Positions 41,479 through 50,614 of a DNA stretch of 64,000 nt are shown one piece after another. The notes beneath the pieces are model-generated. The model was not told where the DNA came from. It searched no databases and saw only the letters and a program-made list of their open reading frames with translations. Position 1 is the stretch's first letter. Each line of letters starts with the position of its first letter. The position numbers and the translations under genes are program-made. This DNA comes from Sphingomonas taxi (GTDB lineage Bacteria; Pseudomonadota; Alphaproteobacteria; Sphingomonadales; Sphingomonadaceae): positions 434,001 through 498,000 of the forward strand of contig NZ_CP009571.1 in the NCBI RefSeq assembly GCF_000764535.1, in the 5' to 3' direction.

Positions 41479-42330
41479 TCAGTGGCGCCTGAAGATGGTG
41501 TTGCCCACCAAAGTGAGCGGAAGGTCGAGGTCGGCGATCGATTCCGAATGACCGAGGAACAGATGGCCGCCCGAGCGCAGATTGGCGAGCAGCCGCCGCA
41601 CGACCTTCTCCTGCGTCTCGCGATCGAAGTAGATCAGCACGTTGCGGCAGAAGATCATGTCCATCGGCGCACCGACGGGATAATGATCGTCCATCAGGTT
41701 GAGCGCTGCGAAGCCGATCGCCGCGCGCAGCGCCGGGGCGATGCGCACCTCGTCGCGGCCCGGCGCGGTCGGGCGCAGCACGTAGCGTTGCTGGAGCAAT
41801 GGCGGCACCGGCTCGACCGCGGCGCGCGGGAAGATGCCGCGCCGCGCGACTGCCAGCACGTCGGTATCAAGGTCGGTGGCGAGGATGCCGAAATCCGGCC
41901 CGCCGCGCTCCTGCGCGAAGGCGTCGAGCAGCATCGCCAGCGTATAAGGCTCCGCGCCGGTCGAGCAGCCGGCGCTCCACACGCGCAGACGGTTGCGTCC
42001 CTCCGCCACCAGCGCCGGCAGCAGCGTGCCGGTGAGATAGTCGAAATGGCCGGGCTCGCGGAAGAAATCGGTCTTGTTGGTGGTCACCGCGTTGATCAGA
42101 TGCTCGGCTTCCACCGCCATGCCGCCCTCCTCGAACAGCCAGTTGCAATAATCGGCGAGCGTCTCGTGGCCGGTCGCCCGCACCCGGCGGCGCAGCCGGC
42201 CGCTGAGCATCGAGGATTTGTTCGACGGCATCTTGATGCCCGACACCTCCGTCACATAAGCGGAGATGCGGGCGAAATCGCGCGCCGACAGCAGATCCTC
42301 GACGATCCGGTCATAGCTTAAATCGCTCAC
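41479..42330 (-). CDS. cheR: chemotaxis protein methyltransferase
   Basis: The 283-residue protein has the N-terminal helical CheR domain ([36 protein letters not shown]). The SAM-binding catalytic domain follows: [75 protein letters not shown] and [15 protein letters not shown]. It methylates glutamates of chemoreceptors. The start is GTG at 42330, whose bases overlap the cheW stop (GTGA), which decides it over any upstream start. The product is of normal length. Confidence 0.93.
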   Translation of the reverse strand: MSDLSYDRIVEDLLSARDFARISAYVTEVSGIKMPSNKSSMLSGRLRRRVRATGHETLADYCNWLFEEGGMAVEAEHLINAVTTNKTDFFREPGHFDYLTGTLLPALVAEGRNRLRVWSAGCSTGAEPYTLAMLLDAFAQERGGPDFGILATDLDTDVLAVARRGIFPRAAVEPVPPLLQQRYVLRPTAPGRDEVRIAPALRAAIGFAALNLMDDHYPVGAPMDMIFCRNVLIYFDRETQEKVVRRLLANLRSGGHLFLGHSESIADLDLPLTLVGNTIFRRH

Positions 42331-42830
42331 GAGACCGCCGCGACCGGGGGCGCCGCGCCCGACTGGGCGAGGATCTGCGCCATACCGGCCAGGACGCCGT
42401 CGAGTTCGAGCAGGCCGACGAAGCCGCCGTCGCGGCGCAGCACGCTGACGACATGGCGCGAATGCCAGGCGGTGCCGGTGTCGGGGAGTGGCTCGATCGC
42501 CTCGCGCGACCAGGTGCTGACGTCGAGCACCCGGTCGACGACCAGCCCGATGACGAGCGGGCGCTCGCCGCCGGTGTCCGATTCGACCACCAGCACGCGC
42601 GTCGCCGGCGTCACCGCGACGCTGGGCAGGCCGAGGCAGATGCGGAAATCGACCATCGGCACCGACAGGCCGCGTACGTCGCATAGGCCGATCAGCCAGT
42701 CGGGCGCATTGGGGACGCGGAACGCCGGGCCGTGATCGAGGATTTCGCGGACCACGCCGATCGGCAGGGCGAACAGTTCGTCGCCGATGCCGAAGACGAT
42801 CGTCTGCAGCGTGCCGTCACCGCCGCTCAT
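42327..42830 (-). CDS. cheW: CheW coupling protein, copy 1
   Basis: This is a 167-residue SH3-like Che[26 protein letters not shown] starts the fold, followed by [31 protein letters not shown], the conserved region around the CheA/receptor interface. [26 protein letters not shown] and a final strand pair [23 protein letters not shown] complete it. The ATG overlaps the stop of the upstream receptor gene (ATGA). The position between receptor and cheR suggests it serves the paired receptors. A second CheW is at 46745. Confidence 0.9.
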   Translation of the reverse strand: MSGGDGTLQTIVFGIGDELFALPIGVVREILDHGPAFRVPNAPDWLIGLCDVRGLSVPMVDFRICLGLPSVAVTPATRVLVVESDTGGERPLVIGLVVDRVLDVSTWSREAIEPLPDTGTAWHSRHVVSVLRRDGGFVGLLELDGVLAGMAQILAQSGAAPPVAAVS

Positions 42831-44644
42831 GCCGCGCGTCCGAAATCGGCGTCTTCCGCATCCGGACCGCCGTTGGCCAGATCGAGCGCGAAGCCGCGCA
42901 CGCGCGTCTGCTGATCGGTGATCGTCCCGGGCTTGGGCTTCGACAATCTGGCCATTTTGGTTCCCTTGACGTCGGCACGACGCACCACGGCGGTCGTCGC
43001 GACGCGTCGCGTCTGCGGGGCGCTGTCCCGCCGATCGTCGGCGAGCCGGAAGAAGGCGATGCTGTGCTCCAGTTCCTCCGCCTGATCGGACAGCGCTTCC
43101 GAGGTCGACGAGATCTGCTCGGACGCCGAGGCGTTCTGCTGCGTGACCTGATCGAGCTGCTGGATCGCCTGGTTGATCTGCGATGCGCCGATGTCCTGTT
43201 CGCGGCAGGCGGCGCTGATCTCGGCGACCAGCTCGGCGGTACGGCGGATGTCCGGAACCAGCCGGATCAGCATGTCGCCCGCTTCGGTCGCCGCGCCGAC
43301 CGTGTCCGAGGACATCGCGCTGATCTCGGTCGCGGCGGCTTGGCTGCGCTCGGCGAGCTTGCGCACCTCGGCGGCGACGACCGCGAAGCCCTTGCCGTGA
43401 TCGCCGGCCCGCGCCGCCTCGACCGCCGCGTTGAGCGCGAGCAGATCGGTCTGACGGGCGATTTCCTGCACGAAGCCGATCTTTTCGGCGATCGTCCGCA
43501 TCGCACCGACCGCACGCTGCACGGCGGCGCCGCTGCGCTCCGCCTCGGTCGAGGACTGGCGCGCAATCTTCTCGGTCTGCGCGGCATTGTCGGCATTCTG
43601 TTTGATGTTCGCGGCCATCTGTTCCATCGACGCCGAGGCTTCCTCGGCGGCGGCGGCCTGTTCGGTCGCGCCCTGGCTGACCTGCTCGGAGGCCGAGGAC
43701 AATTGCTGGCTGCCCGCGGCGACGCTGGCCGAGGCCTGCGTCGCATCGCCGACGACGGAGCGCAGCTTCTCGATCATCGTGACCAAGGCATGGCCGAGCG
43801 TATCCTTGTCGGACAGTGGCTTGTGATCGATGGTGAGATCGCCGGTCGACACCGACTGGGCGAGCTGCGCGCTCTGCCGCAGGTTGATCGTCATGCGATT
43901 GACGGTGTCGACCAGATCCTTGATCTCGTCGTTGTTGGTCGCGGCGATATCATGGTCGAGATCGCCGATCGCCACCGCGTCGATCGCCGCGCCGATCCGC
44001 TTCAGGCCGCGCGACACCAGGGTCGAAATCCAGACCGCGCAGGCCGCCGCGAGCAGCGTCGCGGCGACGCCGACGCCGATCAGCAGGTTGCGCGCGTCGG
44101 CATAAAGCACGTTGGTCTCTTCGTCCGCCTCGTGCATGTGCGCGCTCTGCCGATCGACGATGGCGCTGACATCGCGTGTGATCGCCTCGACCATCTTCTT
44201 CTGTTCGGTTTCGGTGAGTTCACCCGCCTTGGCGTTATCGTTCGCGGTGCCGAGGGCGCTGATCCGCTCGTAGACGGGCTTCAGGGCTTCCCAATCCTGC
44301 CGCACCTGGCGCCACAACGGCTTGTCGTCCGCCGCCGCTCGGCTCTCGCCATCGGCAAGCAAGGTCTCGAACTGACGCACCCGGCGAGCGGTGTCGATAT
44401 TGTAGCCGGCCATGATCTGCTGATCGGTGTTGAGCGCGAGCGCCTTCTGGTTCGACAGCATGTAGCCGAGATGGGTCTCGACCTGCTGCGCCGTCTGGAG
44501 CTGCTTGGCCGGACCGGCGATGACGTCGGTGATCGCGTCGTTGAGGGTGTTCGACTTGGCGATGCCGAGGCCGATCACCATCAGCAACATCGCGGTCAGG
44601 ATCGCAAAGGCGATCCCCAGCTTCATCTTGATCGTGGCTCGCAT
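42827..44644 (-). CDS. methyl-accepting chemotaxis protein, copy 1
   Basis: The 605-residue receptor has two membrane helices (residues about 9-28 and 187-210) flanking a periplasmic four-helix-bundle-like domain of about 155 residues. A HAMP domain ([25 protein letters not shown]...) and a second HAMP-like segment precede the signalling domain, whose tip is [41 protein letters not shown]. The tail carries a basic linker and ends [14 protein letters not shown]. Its signalling domain is nearly identical to that of the next gene upstream, pointing to recent duplication or gene conversion. The ligand is unknown; the periplasmic domain lacks a Cache signature. Confidence 0.9.
   Translation of the reverse strand: MRATIKMKLGIAFAILTAMLLMVIGLGIAKSNTLNDAITDVIAGPAKQLQTAQQVETHLGYMLSNQKALALNTDQQIMAGYNIDTARRVRQFETLLADGESRAAADDKPLWRQVRQDWEALKPVYERISALGTANDNAKAGELTETEQKKMVEAITRDVSAIVDRQSAHMHEADEETNVLYADARNLLIGVGVAATLLAAACAVWISTLVSRGLKRIGAAIDAVAIGDLDHDIAATNNDEIKDLVDTVNRMTINLRQSAQLAQSVSTGDLTIDHKPLSDKDTLGHALVTMIEKLRSVVGDATQASASVAAGSQQLSSASEQVSQGATEQAAAAEEASASMEQMAANIKQNADNAAQTEKIARQSSTEAERSGAAVQRAVGAMRTIAEKIGFVQEIARQTDLLALNAAVEAARAGDHGKGFAVVAAEVRKLAERSQAAATEISAMSSDTVGAATEAGDMLIRLVPDIRRTAELVAEISAACREQDIGASQINQAIQQLDQVTQQNASASEQISSTSEALSDQAEELEHSIAFFRLADDRRDSAPQTRRVATTAVVRRADVKGTKMARLSKPKPGTITDQQTRVRGFALDLANGGPDAEDADFGRAA
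43101..43714 (-). repeat. near-identical 614-bp segment, copy 1 (receptor signalling domain)
   Basis: This segment aligns without gaps to 45031-45644 at a constant offset of 1930 bases. The encoded 195 or so residues from GSQQLSS to EQISSTS differ at two positions (S/T and S/A). The flanking parts of the two genes diverge sharply, as expected from gene conversion of the CheA/CheW-contacting part. Confidence 0.85.
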
Positions 44645-44711
44645 GGGAAAATCCTAGAGGTCGGAGGCGCTGCGTCGCGCGTCGAATGGGGGGCGTCGTG
44701 ACGCCGGTGGT

Positions 44712-44744
44712 GGATCGGATGGCGATCGAAATGCCATCCGATCC
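44712..44744 (-). terminator. perfect hairpin between the two receptor genes
   Basis: GGATCGGATGGC (44712-44723) and GCCATCCGATCC (44733-44744) are perfect 12-base reverse complements with a nine-base loop, three bases beyond the stop of the receptor at 44748. No T-run follows. It may set the ratio of the two receptors or protect the 3' end of the upstream message. Confidence 0.55.
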
Positions 44745-44747
44745 CGG

Positions 44748-46694
44748 TCAGGCTGCGCGGCCGAAGTCGGCGTCCTCGGCATCCGGGCCGCCGGTGTTGA
44801 GGTCGAGCGCATAGCCGCGCACGCGCGACTGCTGGTCGGCGATCGTCCCCGGCTTCGCCTTGGTCAGGCTGGCACTCTTCGTGCCTTTGATCGGCACGCG
44901 GCGACGCGTCGAAGCGGTGGCGGCGATCGCCTTGCGCGCCGGTTGCGCGGGACCGACGTGATCCGCGTCGGCAAGACGGAAGAAGGCGATGCTCTGCTGC
45001 AATTCCTCCGCCTGATCGGCGAGCGAATCGGAGGTCGACGAGATCTGCTCGGACGCCGAGGCGTTCTGCTGCGTGACCTGATCGAGCTGCTGGATCGCCT
45101 GATTGATCTGCGCGGCGCCGATGTCCTGTTCGCGGCAAGCGGCGCTGATCTCGGCGACCAGCTCGGCGGTGCGGCGGATGTCGGGGACGAGGCGGATCAG
45201 CATGTCGCCCGCCTCGGTGGCGGCGCCGACTGTGTCCGTGGACATCGCGCTGATCTCGGTCGCGGCGGCCTGGCTGCGCTCGGCGAGCTTGCGCACCTCG
45301 GCGGCGACGACCGCGAAGCCCTTGCCGTGATCGCCGGCCCGCGCCGCCTCGACTGCCGCATTCAGCGCGAGCAAATCGGTCTGACGGGCGATTTCCTGCA
45401 CGAAGCCGATCTTCTCGGCGATCGTCCGCATCGCGCCGACCGCGCGCTGCACGGCGGCGCCGCTGCGCTCCGCCTCGGTCGAGGACTGGCGTGCGATCTT
45501 CTCGGTCTGCGCCGCATTGTCGGCATTCTGTTTGATGTTGGCAGCCATCTGTTCCATCGACGCCGAGGCTTCCTCTGCGGCGGCGGCCTGTTCGGTCGCG
45601 CCCTGGCTGACCTGTTCGGAGGCCGAGGACAATTGCTGGCTGCCGGCGCCGACGCTCGCGGCGGCGGCGGTCGCATCGCCGACGACGGTGCTCAGGCGCG
45701 CGATCATCGTGACCAGCGCACGGCCGAGGACATCCCTGTCGGACAGCGGCGTGTGATCGACGGTGAGGTCGCCGTTGGCGATGCGGTCGGCAAGCGTCGC
45801 CATCGCGTTGAGATTGACGGTCATCGTCGTCAACAACCGGCCGACCTCGCTGCTCAGGCCGCCATAATCGCGGTCGAGCCGCTGCGAGAGGTCGCCGACC
45901 GACACCGCGGCAACGACGTTCGAAATGTCGCGGAACGCCGCCTCGACCGCCTGTGCGCTGCCCAACATCCGCCCGACCTCGTCGCGGCGATCGGTCGCGA
46001 GCGGGGTGGCAAGCGTGCCAAGCAGCTCGGCGACGCGGCCGACGGGGCGCGCGATCGTCACCGTCATGCTGAAACCGATCGCGACGAGCAGCACCAGCGT
46101 CAGCGCGGTGCCGATGAAGATCGCGCGTTCGATGGTGGCGAATGCAACCGTCTGATTGGCCTGACGCTCGGTCATCAGCCGGTTTTCCTCGTCGGTCACC
46201 GCGGCGATCTCGGCGCGCAGGCTGTCGAACACCTGCTTGCCGGCGCCGCTGATCTCGATCTGGCGTGCGTCGCCGACGGTCTGCGGATTGCCCATCAGGT
46301 GGATGGCACGCTCGGCGACGCGGTCGTGCCAGTCGTCGACCAGCGTCTTGATCTTCTGCAACCGCTCCTGCTGGCGCGGATTGTCCGCGGTCAGTTTGCG
46401 CGCCTCGTCCCAGGCGGTAGCGAGATCGGTCGCGCCCTTGCGATAGGGTTCGAGGAATTTGGCGTCGCCCGACAGCAGATAGCCGCGATAGCCCGTCTCC
46501 TGATTGACCGCATTCTCCTGGATCCGATTGGCAGCGCCGATCACCGCGAACGTGTGCTGGTTCATCTCGGTCGCCGCCCTCAAGTCGTTGGACTTGTTGT
46601 AGATGACCGTATTGGCGCCGATCGCGAAGAGCAGCAGGATCGTGAAGCAGACGATCAACTTCTTCGGTATCGACAGATTAGTGAATGCGTTCAT
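44748..46694 (-). CDS. methyl-accepting chemotaxis protein with CHASE3-like sensor, copy 2
   Basis: The 648-residue receptor has a first membrane helix at residues about 11-30. The periplasmic domain of about 155 residues resembles CHASE3 ([34 protein letters not shown] is its typical helix pattern). A second helix spans about 190-212, followed by a HAMP, a second HAMP-like region, and the signalling domain with [41 protein letters not shown]. The tail is a basic linker ending [14 protein letters not shown], the same last 14 residues as its paralogue. CHASE3 sensors usually respond to membrane or small-molecule cues that are not defined. Confidence 0.9.
   Translation of the reverse strand: MNAFTNLSIPKKLIVCFTILLLFAIGANTVIYNKSNDLRAATEMNQHTFAVIGAANRIQENAVNQETGYRGYLLSGDAKFLEPYRKGATDLATAWDEARKLTADNPRQQERLQKIKTLVDDWHDRVAERAIHLMGNPQTVGDARQIEISGAGKQVFDSLRAEIAAVTDEENRLMTERQANQTVAFATIERAIFIGTALTLVLLVAIGFSMTVTIARPVGRVAELLGTLATPLATDRRDEVGRMLGSAQAVEAAFRDISNVVAAVSVGDLSQRLDRDYGGLSSEVGRLLTTMTVNLNAMATLADRIANGDLTVDHTPLSDRDVLGRALVTMIARLSTVVGDATAAAASVGAGSQQLSSASEQVSQGATEQAAAAEEASASMEQMAANIKQNADNAAQTEKIARQSSTEAERSGAAVQRAVGAMRTIAEKIGFVQEIARQTDLLALNAAVEAARAGDHGKGFAVVAAEVRKLAERSQAAATEISAMSTDTVGAATEAGDMLIRLVPDIRRTAELVAEISAACREQDIGAAQINQAIQQLDQVTQQNASASEQISSTSDSLADQAEELQQSIAFFRLADADHVGPAQPARKAIAATASTRRRVPIKGTKSASLTKAKPGTIADQQSRVRGYALDLNTGGPDAEDADFGRAA
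45031..45644 (-). repeat. near-identical 614-bp segment, copy 2 (receptor signalling domain)
   Basis: This is the partner of 43101-43714, in the same orientation and at a fixed offset of 1930 bases. Differences are mostly at third codon positions. Two direct copies of this length can recombine and would delete one receptor. Confidence 0.85.
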
Positions 46695-46744
46695 GGCGGT
46701 TTCTCCCCCCCCGGGTGATTATCGTGCGGCTGTCGGCCGGCAGG

Positions 46745-47221
46745 TCAGTGGACGACGGTCGCGAAGATGGCGTCGAGGTCGGGCAGGACGACGATCTCGC
46801 CATGGTGCTGGATGAGCCCGCGGATGTGGTCGCGGCGCCAGCGCATGCCGATCGCCGGTGCCGCTTCGCAATCGGTCGACGACAGGGTCGTCACCTCGTT
46901 GACCCGGTCGGCGCGCAGGCCGATCAGTTCGAGCGTCTCGCCGACCGGCCGCTCGATCACGACGATGCGATTGTCGCGGGTGGTGTCCGCCGGCGCCATG
47001 TCGAACGCCCGGCGCAGATCGGCGAGGGGAATGACGCGGCCACGGAAGTTGATGACGTGGCCGACCAGCGGATCGGCGCCCGGCACCGCGGTCTCGGGCA
47101 TCAGGTCGAGGATCTCCTGCACCAGCACGGCCTCGATCGCGAAGGTCTCGCCGCCGACGCCGAAGGACAGGACCTCGAGCGTGCCGTCGGCGGTCCAGGG
47201 GAGGGGAGTGGAATCGGTCAT
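46745..47221 (-). CDS. cheW: CheW coupling protein, copy 2
   Basis: This is a 158-residue CheW with an N-terminal extension (MTDSTPLPWTADG). The SH3-like core follows: LEVLSFGVGGETFAIEAVLVQEILDLMPETAVPGADPLVGHVINFRGRVIPLADLRRAFDM, then RIVVIERPVGETLELIGLRADRVNEVTTLSS and IRGLIQHHGEIVVLPDLDAIF. It lies directly after cheA on the same strand with a four-base gap, so it is the principal coupling partner of CheA. Sequence similarity to the other CheW is low, so this is not a recent duplicate. Confidence 0.9.
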   Translation of the reverse strand: MTDSTPLPWTADGTLEVLSFGVGGETFAIEAVLVQEILDLMPETAVPGADPLVGHVINFRGRVIPLADLRRAFDMAPADTTRDNRIVVIERPVGETLELIGLRADRVNEVTTLSSTDCEAAPAIGMRWRRDHIRGLIQHHGEIVVLPDLDAIFATVVH

Positions 47222-47225
47222 GGGC

Positions 47226-49169
47226 TTATCCCGCGGCCTGCAGCCGCTCCTCCCGGGGCTGGGCGAGATCGACCAGATGGCCGATGTCGAGGATGAGGGC
47301 GACGTTGCCGTCGCCGAGGATGGTGGCGCCCGAGAAGGAGCCGATGTCGCGATGCAGCGCCGACATCGACTTGATGACGGTCTGGTGGTTGCCGATGATC
47401 TGGTCGACGACCAGCCCGACGCGTTCCGCGCCGATCGAGACGACGACGATCTTCTGATAGGGGTCGGGCGCCGTACCGGTGGCGAACAGGTCGCGCAGCC
47501 GGACGAACGGCACCAGCCGGTCGCGCAGGCTGATCAGGCTGCGCCCGCGCGAGCGGATATCCTCCCCGGGACTGAGTTCGAGGCATTCCTCGACCGCGGC
47601 GAGCGGCAGCACGTAGCGGCCTTCGCCGACGCGGATGAGCAGCCCGTCGATGATCGCCAGCGTCAGCGGGATGCGCAATGTGATCGTCGAACCCTCGCCG
47701 TCGACCGAGGCGACATCGATCGTGCCGCGCAGCGTCTCGATCGTGCGCTTGACGACGTCCATGCCGACGCCGCGGCCCGACAGGTTCGTAACTTGCGCGG
47801 CGGTCGAGAAGCCGGGTGCGAAGATCAAACCCAGCAATTCCCCGTCGGTCAGCACCTGGCCGGGCTGGACGAGACCGTTCGCCTCCGCCTTGGCGCGGAC
47901 GCGGCCGCGGTCGATGCCGCGACCATCGTCGCGGATCGTGATGACCACCTCGCCGCCGGCCTGATGCGCCGCCAGCCGGACCGTGCCGGTGGCGGGCTTG
48001 CCCGCGGCGGCGCGGACATCCGCCGTCTCCAGGCCATGGTCGCAGCTGTTGCGGACGATATGGACGAGCGGATCGAACAGGCGTTCGACGACGGTCTTGT
48101 CGATCTCGGTCGCCTCGCCGTCGGTGACCAGCTCGATCGCCTTGCCGGTGTCGCGCGCCAGATCGTGGACGAGGCGGCGGAAGCGGCCGAACAGCGTGCC
48201 GACCGGCACCATGCGCAGCCCCATCATCGTGTCGCGCAATTCGCCCGACAGCCGCTCGATCTCCTCGGACACCGAGCGCAGCGCGACGCCGCCGTCCTGA
48301 TGCGCGAGCTGCGACAGCCGGCTCTGCGCGATGACCAGCTCGCCGACGCGATCCATCAGCAGGTCGAGCCGCTCGGCGGGCACGCGGACGCTTTCCGCCG
48401 CCGGCTTGACGGGCAGCTTCGCCTCGTGCTGGCCTTCGTCGTCGACCGGCGCGGCGGCGACCGCCTCCGCAGCCGCGGCATCCGGCGCGTCCGGCTCGAT
48501 CGCTTCGATCTCGAGCGTCATGTCGTCCATCACGAAGATGAACACGTCCTCGATCGCCTCGCGGCTGATGTCGCCGGTCAGCGTCACGTCCCAGCCAAGA
48601 TGGCAGTCGGTCGGCACCAGCACCGGCAGCGGCGGTACCGCGTCGGTCCGCACCGCGATCGTGCACGCGCCCAGCTCGCGCAGTTCGTCGAGCAGGGTCA
48701 GCGGGTTGGTGCCGTTGCGCATTGCATCGACGGGCAAGCGGAAGAACAATTTCCAGCCGCGCTGCGCCGCGGCGGGCGCCGCGACAGCGACGCCATCGGT
48801 CTGCGCGGCGGCGACCGCATCCGCCAGCCGTGCGAGGATCGCCTCGCCTTCGCCGGTATCGGGATCGCCGTCGACCAGCGCGCGCATATGATCGCCCGCC
48901 GAAAGGATCACCGCGACGAGCTCCTCGGTCGCAGGCACCTCGCCCTTGCGGACCTTGTCGAAGGCGCTCTCGCAATGATGGGTGAAGGCGGCGAGCGCGT
49001 CGAAGCCGAACATCGCGCCCGAGCCCTTGAGCGTGTGCAATCCGCGGAACACCGCGTTGACCAACGCGGTGTCGCCGAGGTGATGGCCGAGGTCGAGCAG
49101 CCCCTGCTCGACCTGGTCGAGCAGTTCGGCGGCCTCGACCCGGAAGGCGGCGGCGGGATCCTCGGTCAT
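47226..49169 (-). CDS. cheA: chemotaxis histidine kinase
   Basis: The 647-residue kinase has the standard domain order. An HPt domain carries phosphorylated His45 in GLHTLKGSGAMFGF, and a linker P2-like region spans about 130-245. The dimerisation domain is VPAERLDLLMDRVGELVIAQSRLSQLA. The ATP-binding domain has HIVRNSCDHGLE (N box), VITIRDDGRGID (G1), FAPGFSTAAQVTNLSGRGVGMDVVKRTIE and GEGSTITLRIPLTLAI. A CheW-like regulatory domain to the end includes RYVLPLAAVEECLE. It phosphorylates CheY and CheB. The start overlaps the cheY stop. No domain is missing. Confidence 0.93.
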   Translation of the reverse strand: MTEDPAAAFRVEAAELLDQVEQGLLDLGHHLGDTALVNAVFRGLHTLKGSGAMFGFDALAAFTHHCESAFDKVRKGEVPATEELVAVILSAGDHMRALVDGDPDTGEGEAILARLADAVAAAQTDGVAVAAPAAAQRGWKLFFRLPVDAMRNGTNPLTLLDELRELGACTIAVRTDAVPPLPVLVPTDCHLGWDVTLTGDISREAIEDVFIFVMDDMTLEIEAIEPDAPDAAAAEAVAAAPVDDEGQHEAKLPVKPAAESVRVPAERLDLLMDRVGELVIAQSRLSQLAHQDGGVALRSVSEEIERLSGELRDTMMGLRMVPVGTLFGRFRRLVHDLARDTGKAIELVTDGEATEIDKTVVERLFDPLVHIVRNSCDHGLETADVRAAAGKPATGTVRLAAHQAGGEVVITIRDDGRGIDRGRVRAKAEANGLVQPGQVLTDGELLGLIFAPGFSTAAQVTNLSGRGVGMDVVKRTIETLRGTIDVASVDGEGSTITLRIPLTLAIIDGLLIRVGEGRYVLPLAAVEECLELSPGEDIRSRGRSLISLRDRLVPFVRLRDLFATGTAPDPYQKIVVVSIGAERVGLVVDQIIGNHQTVIKSMSALHRDIGSFSGATILGDGNVALILDIGHLVDLAQPREERLQAAG

Positions 49170-49534
49170 CTGCCGAGCACCTTGCGCGCGGTCTTGACGA
49201 GCTGTTCGGGCACGAACGGCTTAACGAGCCAGCCGGTGGCGCCCGCCGCCTTCGCCTGCGCCTTGATGTCGCCGTCCGATTCCGTCGTCAGGAACAGGAT
49301 CGGCACGCCGGCCTGTTCGGGCTGCTTGCGCAACTCGCGAATCATCGTCAGCCCATCCATGTTGGGCATGTTGAGATCGGTGACGATCAGATCGAACCGC
49401 GTTTCCGCGGCCTTGGCGAGCCCCTCGACGCCATCGCCCGCCTCGGTCACGGCATAGCCCGCGCCCGTCAGGGCGATACGGATCGCCATGCGCAAACTGG
49501 CGCTATCGTCGACGGTCAGGATGGAAGCGGTCAT
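49166..49534 (-). CDS. cheY: chemotaxis response regulator (single-domain receiver)
   Basis: The 122-residue single receiver domain starts MTASILTVDDSASLRMAIRIAL (acidic Asp9/Asp10) with phosphorylation site Asp53 in LIVTDLNMPNMDG, LFLTTES and the conserved Lys in GWLVKPFVPEQL. It carries the signal from CheA to the motor or to other outputs. Its ATG overlaps the stop of the STAS gene, and its stop overlaps cheA. No CheZ gene is in the window, so phosphate removal must rely on other means. Confidence 0.92.
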   Translation of the reverse strand: MTASILTVDDSASLRMAIRIALTGAGYAVTEAGDGVEGLAKAAETRFDLIVTDLNMPNMDGLTMIRELRKQPEQAGVPILFLTTESDGDIKAQAKAAGATGWLVKPFVPEQLVKTARKVLGR

Positions 49535-49845
49535 TGCGGCAATTCTCCGTGGAACCAGAAGGTGATGTCGGCAGGCGACGCCGCCGCCAGGAAGCCGGCG
49601 CGATCCAGCAGCGCGGCGAGCGCCGGCGAAGCGGGCTGGGCAAGCGTCACCGCCGCGCCGCCTTCCGCAGCATTTCGCCGCGCCGACTCAATTAGTTGCA
49701 AGATACTAAGGTCCATATTGCTGGCCGTGGCGAGATCTAGGCAAATGCTGTCATGCTCGGACGCAGCATCCCGTAGACGATCGGCAATATCCCCGACCGT
49801 CTTCAGGCATGCGTCATCATTGAGCACCAACGTCATGGTGGTCAT
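49531..49845 (-). CDS. STAS-domain protein heading the che operon
   Basis: The 104-residue protein has the STAS fold pattern. MTLVLNDDACLKTVGDIADRLRDAASEHDSICLDLATASNMDLSILQLIESARRNAAEGGAAVTLAQPASPALAALLDRAGF is a strand-helix alternation with DLATASNMDLSILQ at the place where anti-sigma antagonists carry the phosphorylated Ser/Thr (here S in ASNMD). STAS proteins of this kind often open alphaproteobacterial che clusters, but their role in chemotaxis is poorly known. It overlaps cheY by four bases. A TATAAT-like promoter lies 20 bases upstream. Confidence 0.75.
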   Translation of the reverse strand: MTTMTLVLNDDACLKTVGDIADRLRDAASEHDSICLDLATASNMDLSILQLIESARRNAAEGGAAVTLAQPASPALAALLDRAGFLAAASPADITFWFHGELPQ

Positions 49846-49864
49846 GTCTCGATCGCCTCATTGA

Positions 49865-49893
49865 ATTATAGCACCGCAACGCCGTTTGCCGGC
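49865..49893 (-). promoter_or_regulatory. candidate housekeeping promoter of the che operon
   Basis: On the complement, TATAAT (49870 down to 49865) is a perfect -10 element 20 bases before the STAS ATG. The best upstream match for a -35 is TTGCCG with a 19-base spacer, which is long. A GCCGATAA-type flagellar sigma element was looked for and not found, although CTTTAG with CATCGGCC lies nearby. Confidence 0.4.
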
Positions 49894-50072
49894 AGGCCGA
49901 TGCTAAAGCGGGCGAGACAGCTAACGACTGCCTTTTGGTCAGTAATGGATTTAAAAGGCGTTAATGCGCCAGGTGCCGCTGCTGCGAAATCATCGCGTGC
50001 GTGCAATTCGGCCGTTCGCGCTTGTACCGGCGACAGTCGAGGACGGTTCTTAGATTATAGCGCGGGCGCGGT

Positions 50073-50105
50073 GCAACCGATCCGCATTTGCGGCGGATCG
50101 GTTGC
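50073..50105 (-). terminator. strong hairpin after the cupin gene
   Basis: GCAACCGATCCGC (50073-50085) pairs with GCGGATCGGTTGC (50093-50105) over 13 perfect positions with a seven-base loop, 32 bases beyond the cupin stop on the minus strand. It has no T-run, but it is the most stable hairpin in the gap and is the likely end of the Gfo/cupin transcript. Confidence 0.6.
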
Positions 50106-50137
50106 GACGGCGAGGCAGGATCACCGCGGGTCGATCG

Positions 50138-50614
50138 TCATCGGGCGGTGGACAGTTTGGTGCCGAGCAGGACCAGCCGCTCGCCGGTGATGCCGAACCA
50201 ATGCGGCACGCCGGCGGGCACGAGGAAGACGTCGCCGGGCTTCAACGTCCGCGTCGTCCCGCCGACGATACGGCTGCCCTCGGTGAGATCCGGGCGGGTC
50301 GGCTTGGCGTCGGCGAGCGTCCCGCCCGAGATCATCGTACCGGCGCCGTCGACGACCATGACATATTCCGCCTGTGCGGGATGGACCGCGGGACGGCCGG
50401 GCGACTTCCAGATCTCGAGCGCGGCGACATGGCCGTCGGCCTGCACCAACGGCTGCCACGCGAACCCCTGGCCCGGCTTCATCGCCTTGGCCATCGTGGC
50501 GATCTGCGTCCGCACGTCCGCGGCGGCGGCGAAGCGGGCAGGGTCGCTGGTCTGCGCCGCCAGCGGCGCCGCGACCAGCATTGCCAGTGCGGTGCAGAGA
50601 CGCAGGCCGGTCAT
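50138..50614 (-). CDS. secreted cupin-domain protein
   Basis: The 158-residue protein has a signal peptide (LRLCTALAMLVAAPLAAQT) and a small cupin barrel. HVAALEIWKSPGRPAVHPAQAEYVMVVDGAGTMISGG gives the first motif (H...H....E pattern), and LKPGDVFLVPAGVPHWFGI the second (G.......P.G..H). It would sit in the periplasm and may bind a metal and a small acid or sugar acid. Its ATG overlaps the stop of the oxidoreductase gene (ATGA), so they form an operon. The substrate is unknown. Confidence 0.83.
   Translation of the reverse strand: MTGLRLCTALAMLVAAPLAAQTSDPARFAAAADVRTQIATMAKAMKPGQGFAWQPLVQADGHVAALEIWKSPGRPAVHPAQAEYVMVVDGAGTMISGGTLADAKPTRPDLTEGSRIVGGTTRTLKPGDVFLVPAGVPHWFGITGERLVLLGTKLSTAR

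Noticed and set aside
49846..49960. Flagellar sigma-28 promoter for the che operon
   Set aside because: No TAAA-N15-GCCGATAA match was found; a TATAAT element fits better.
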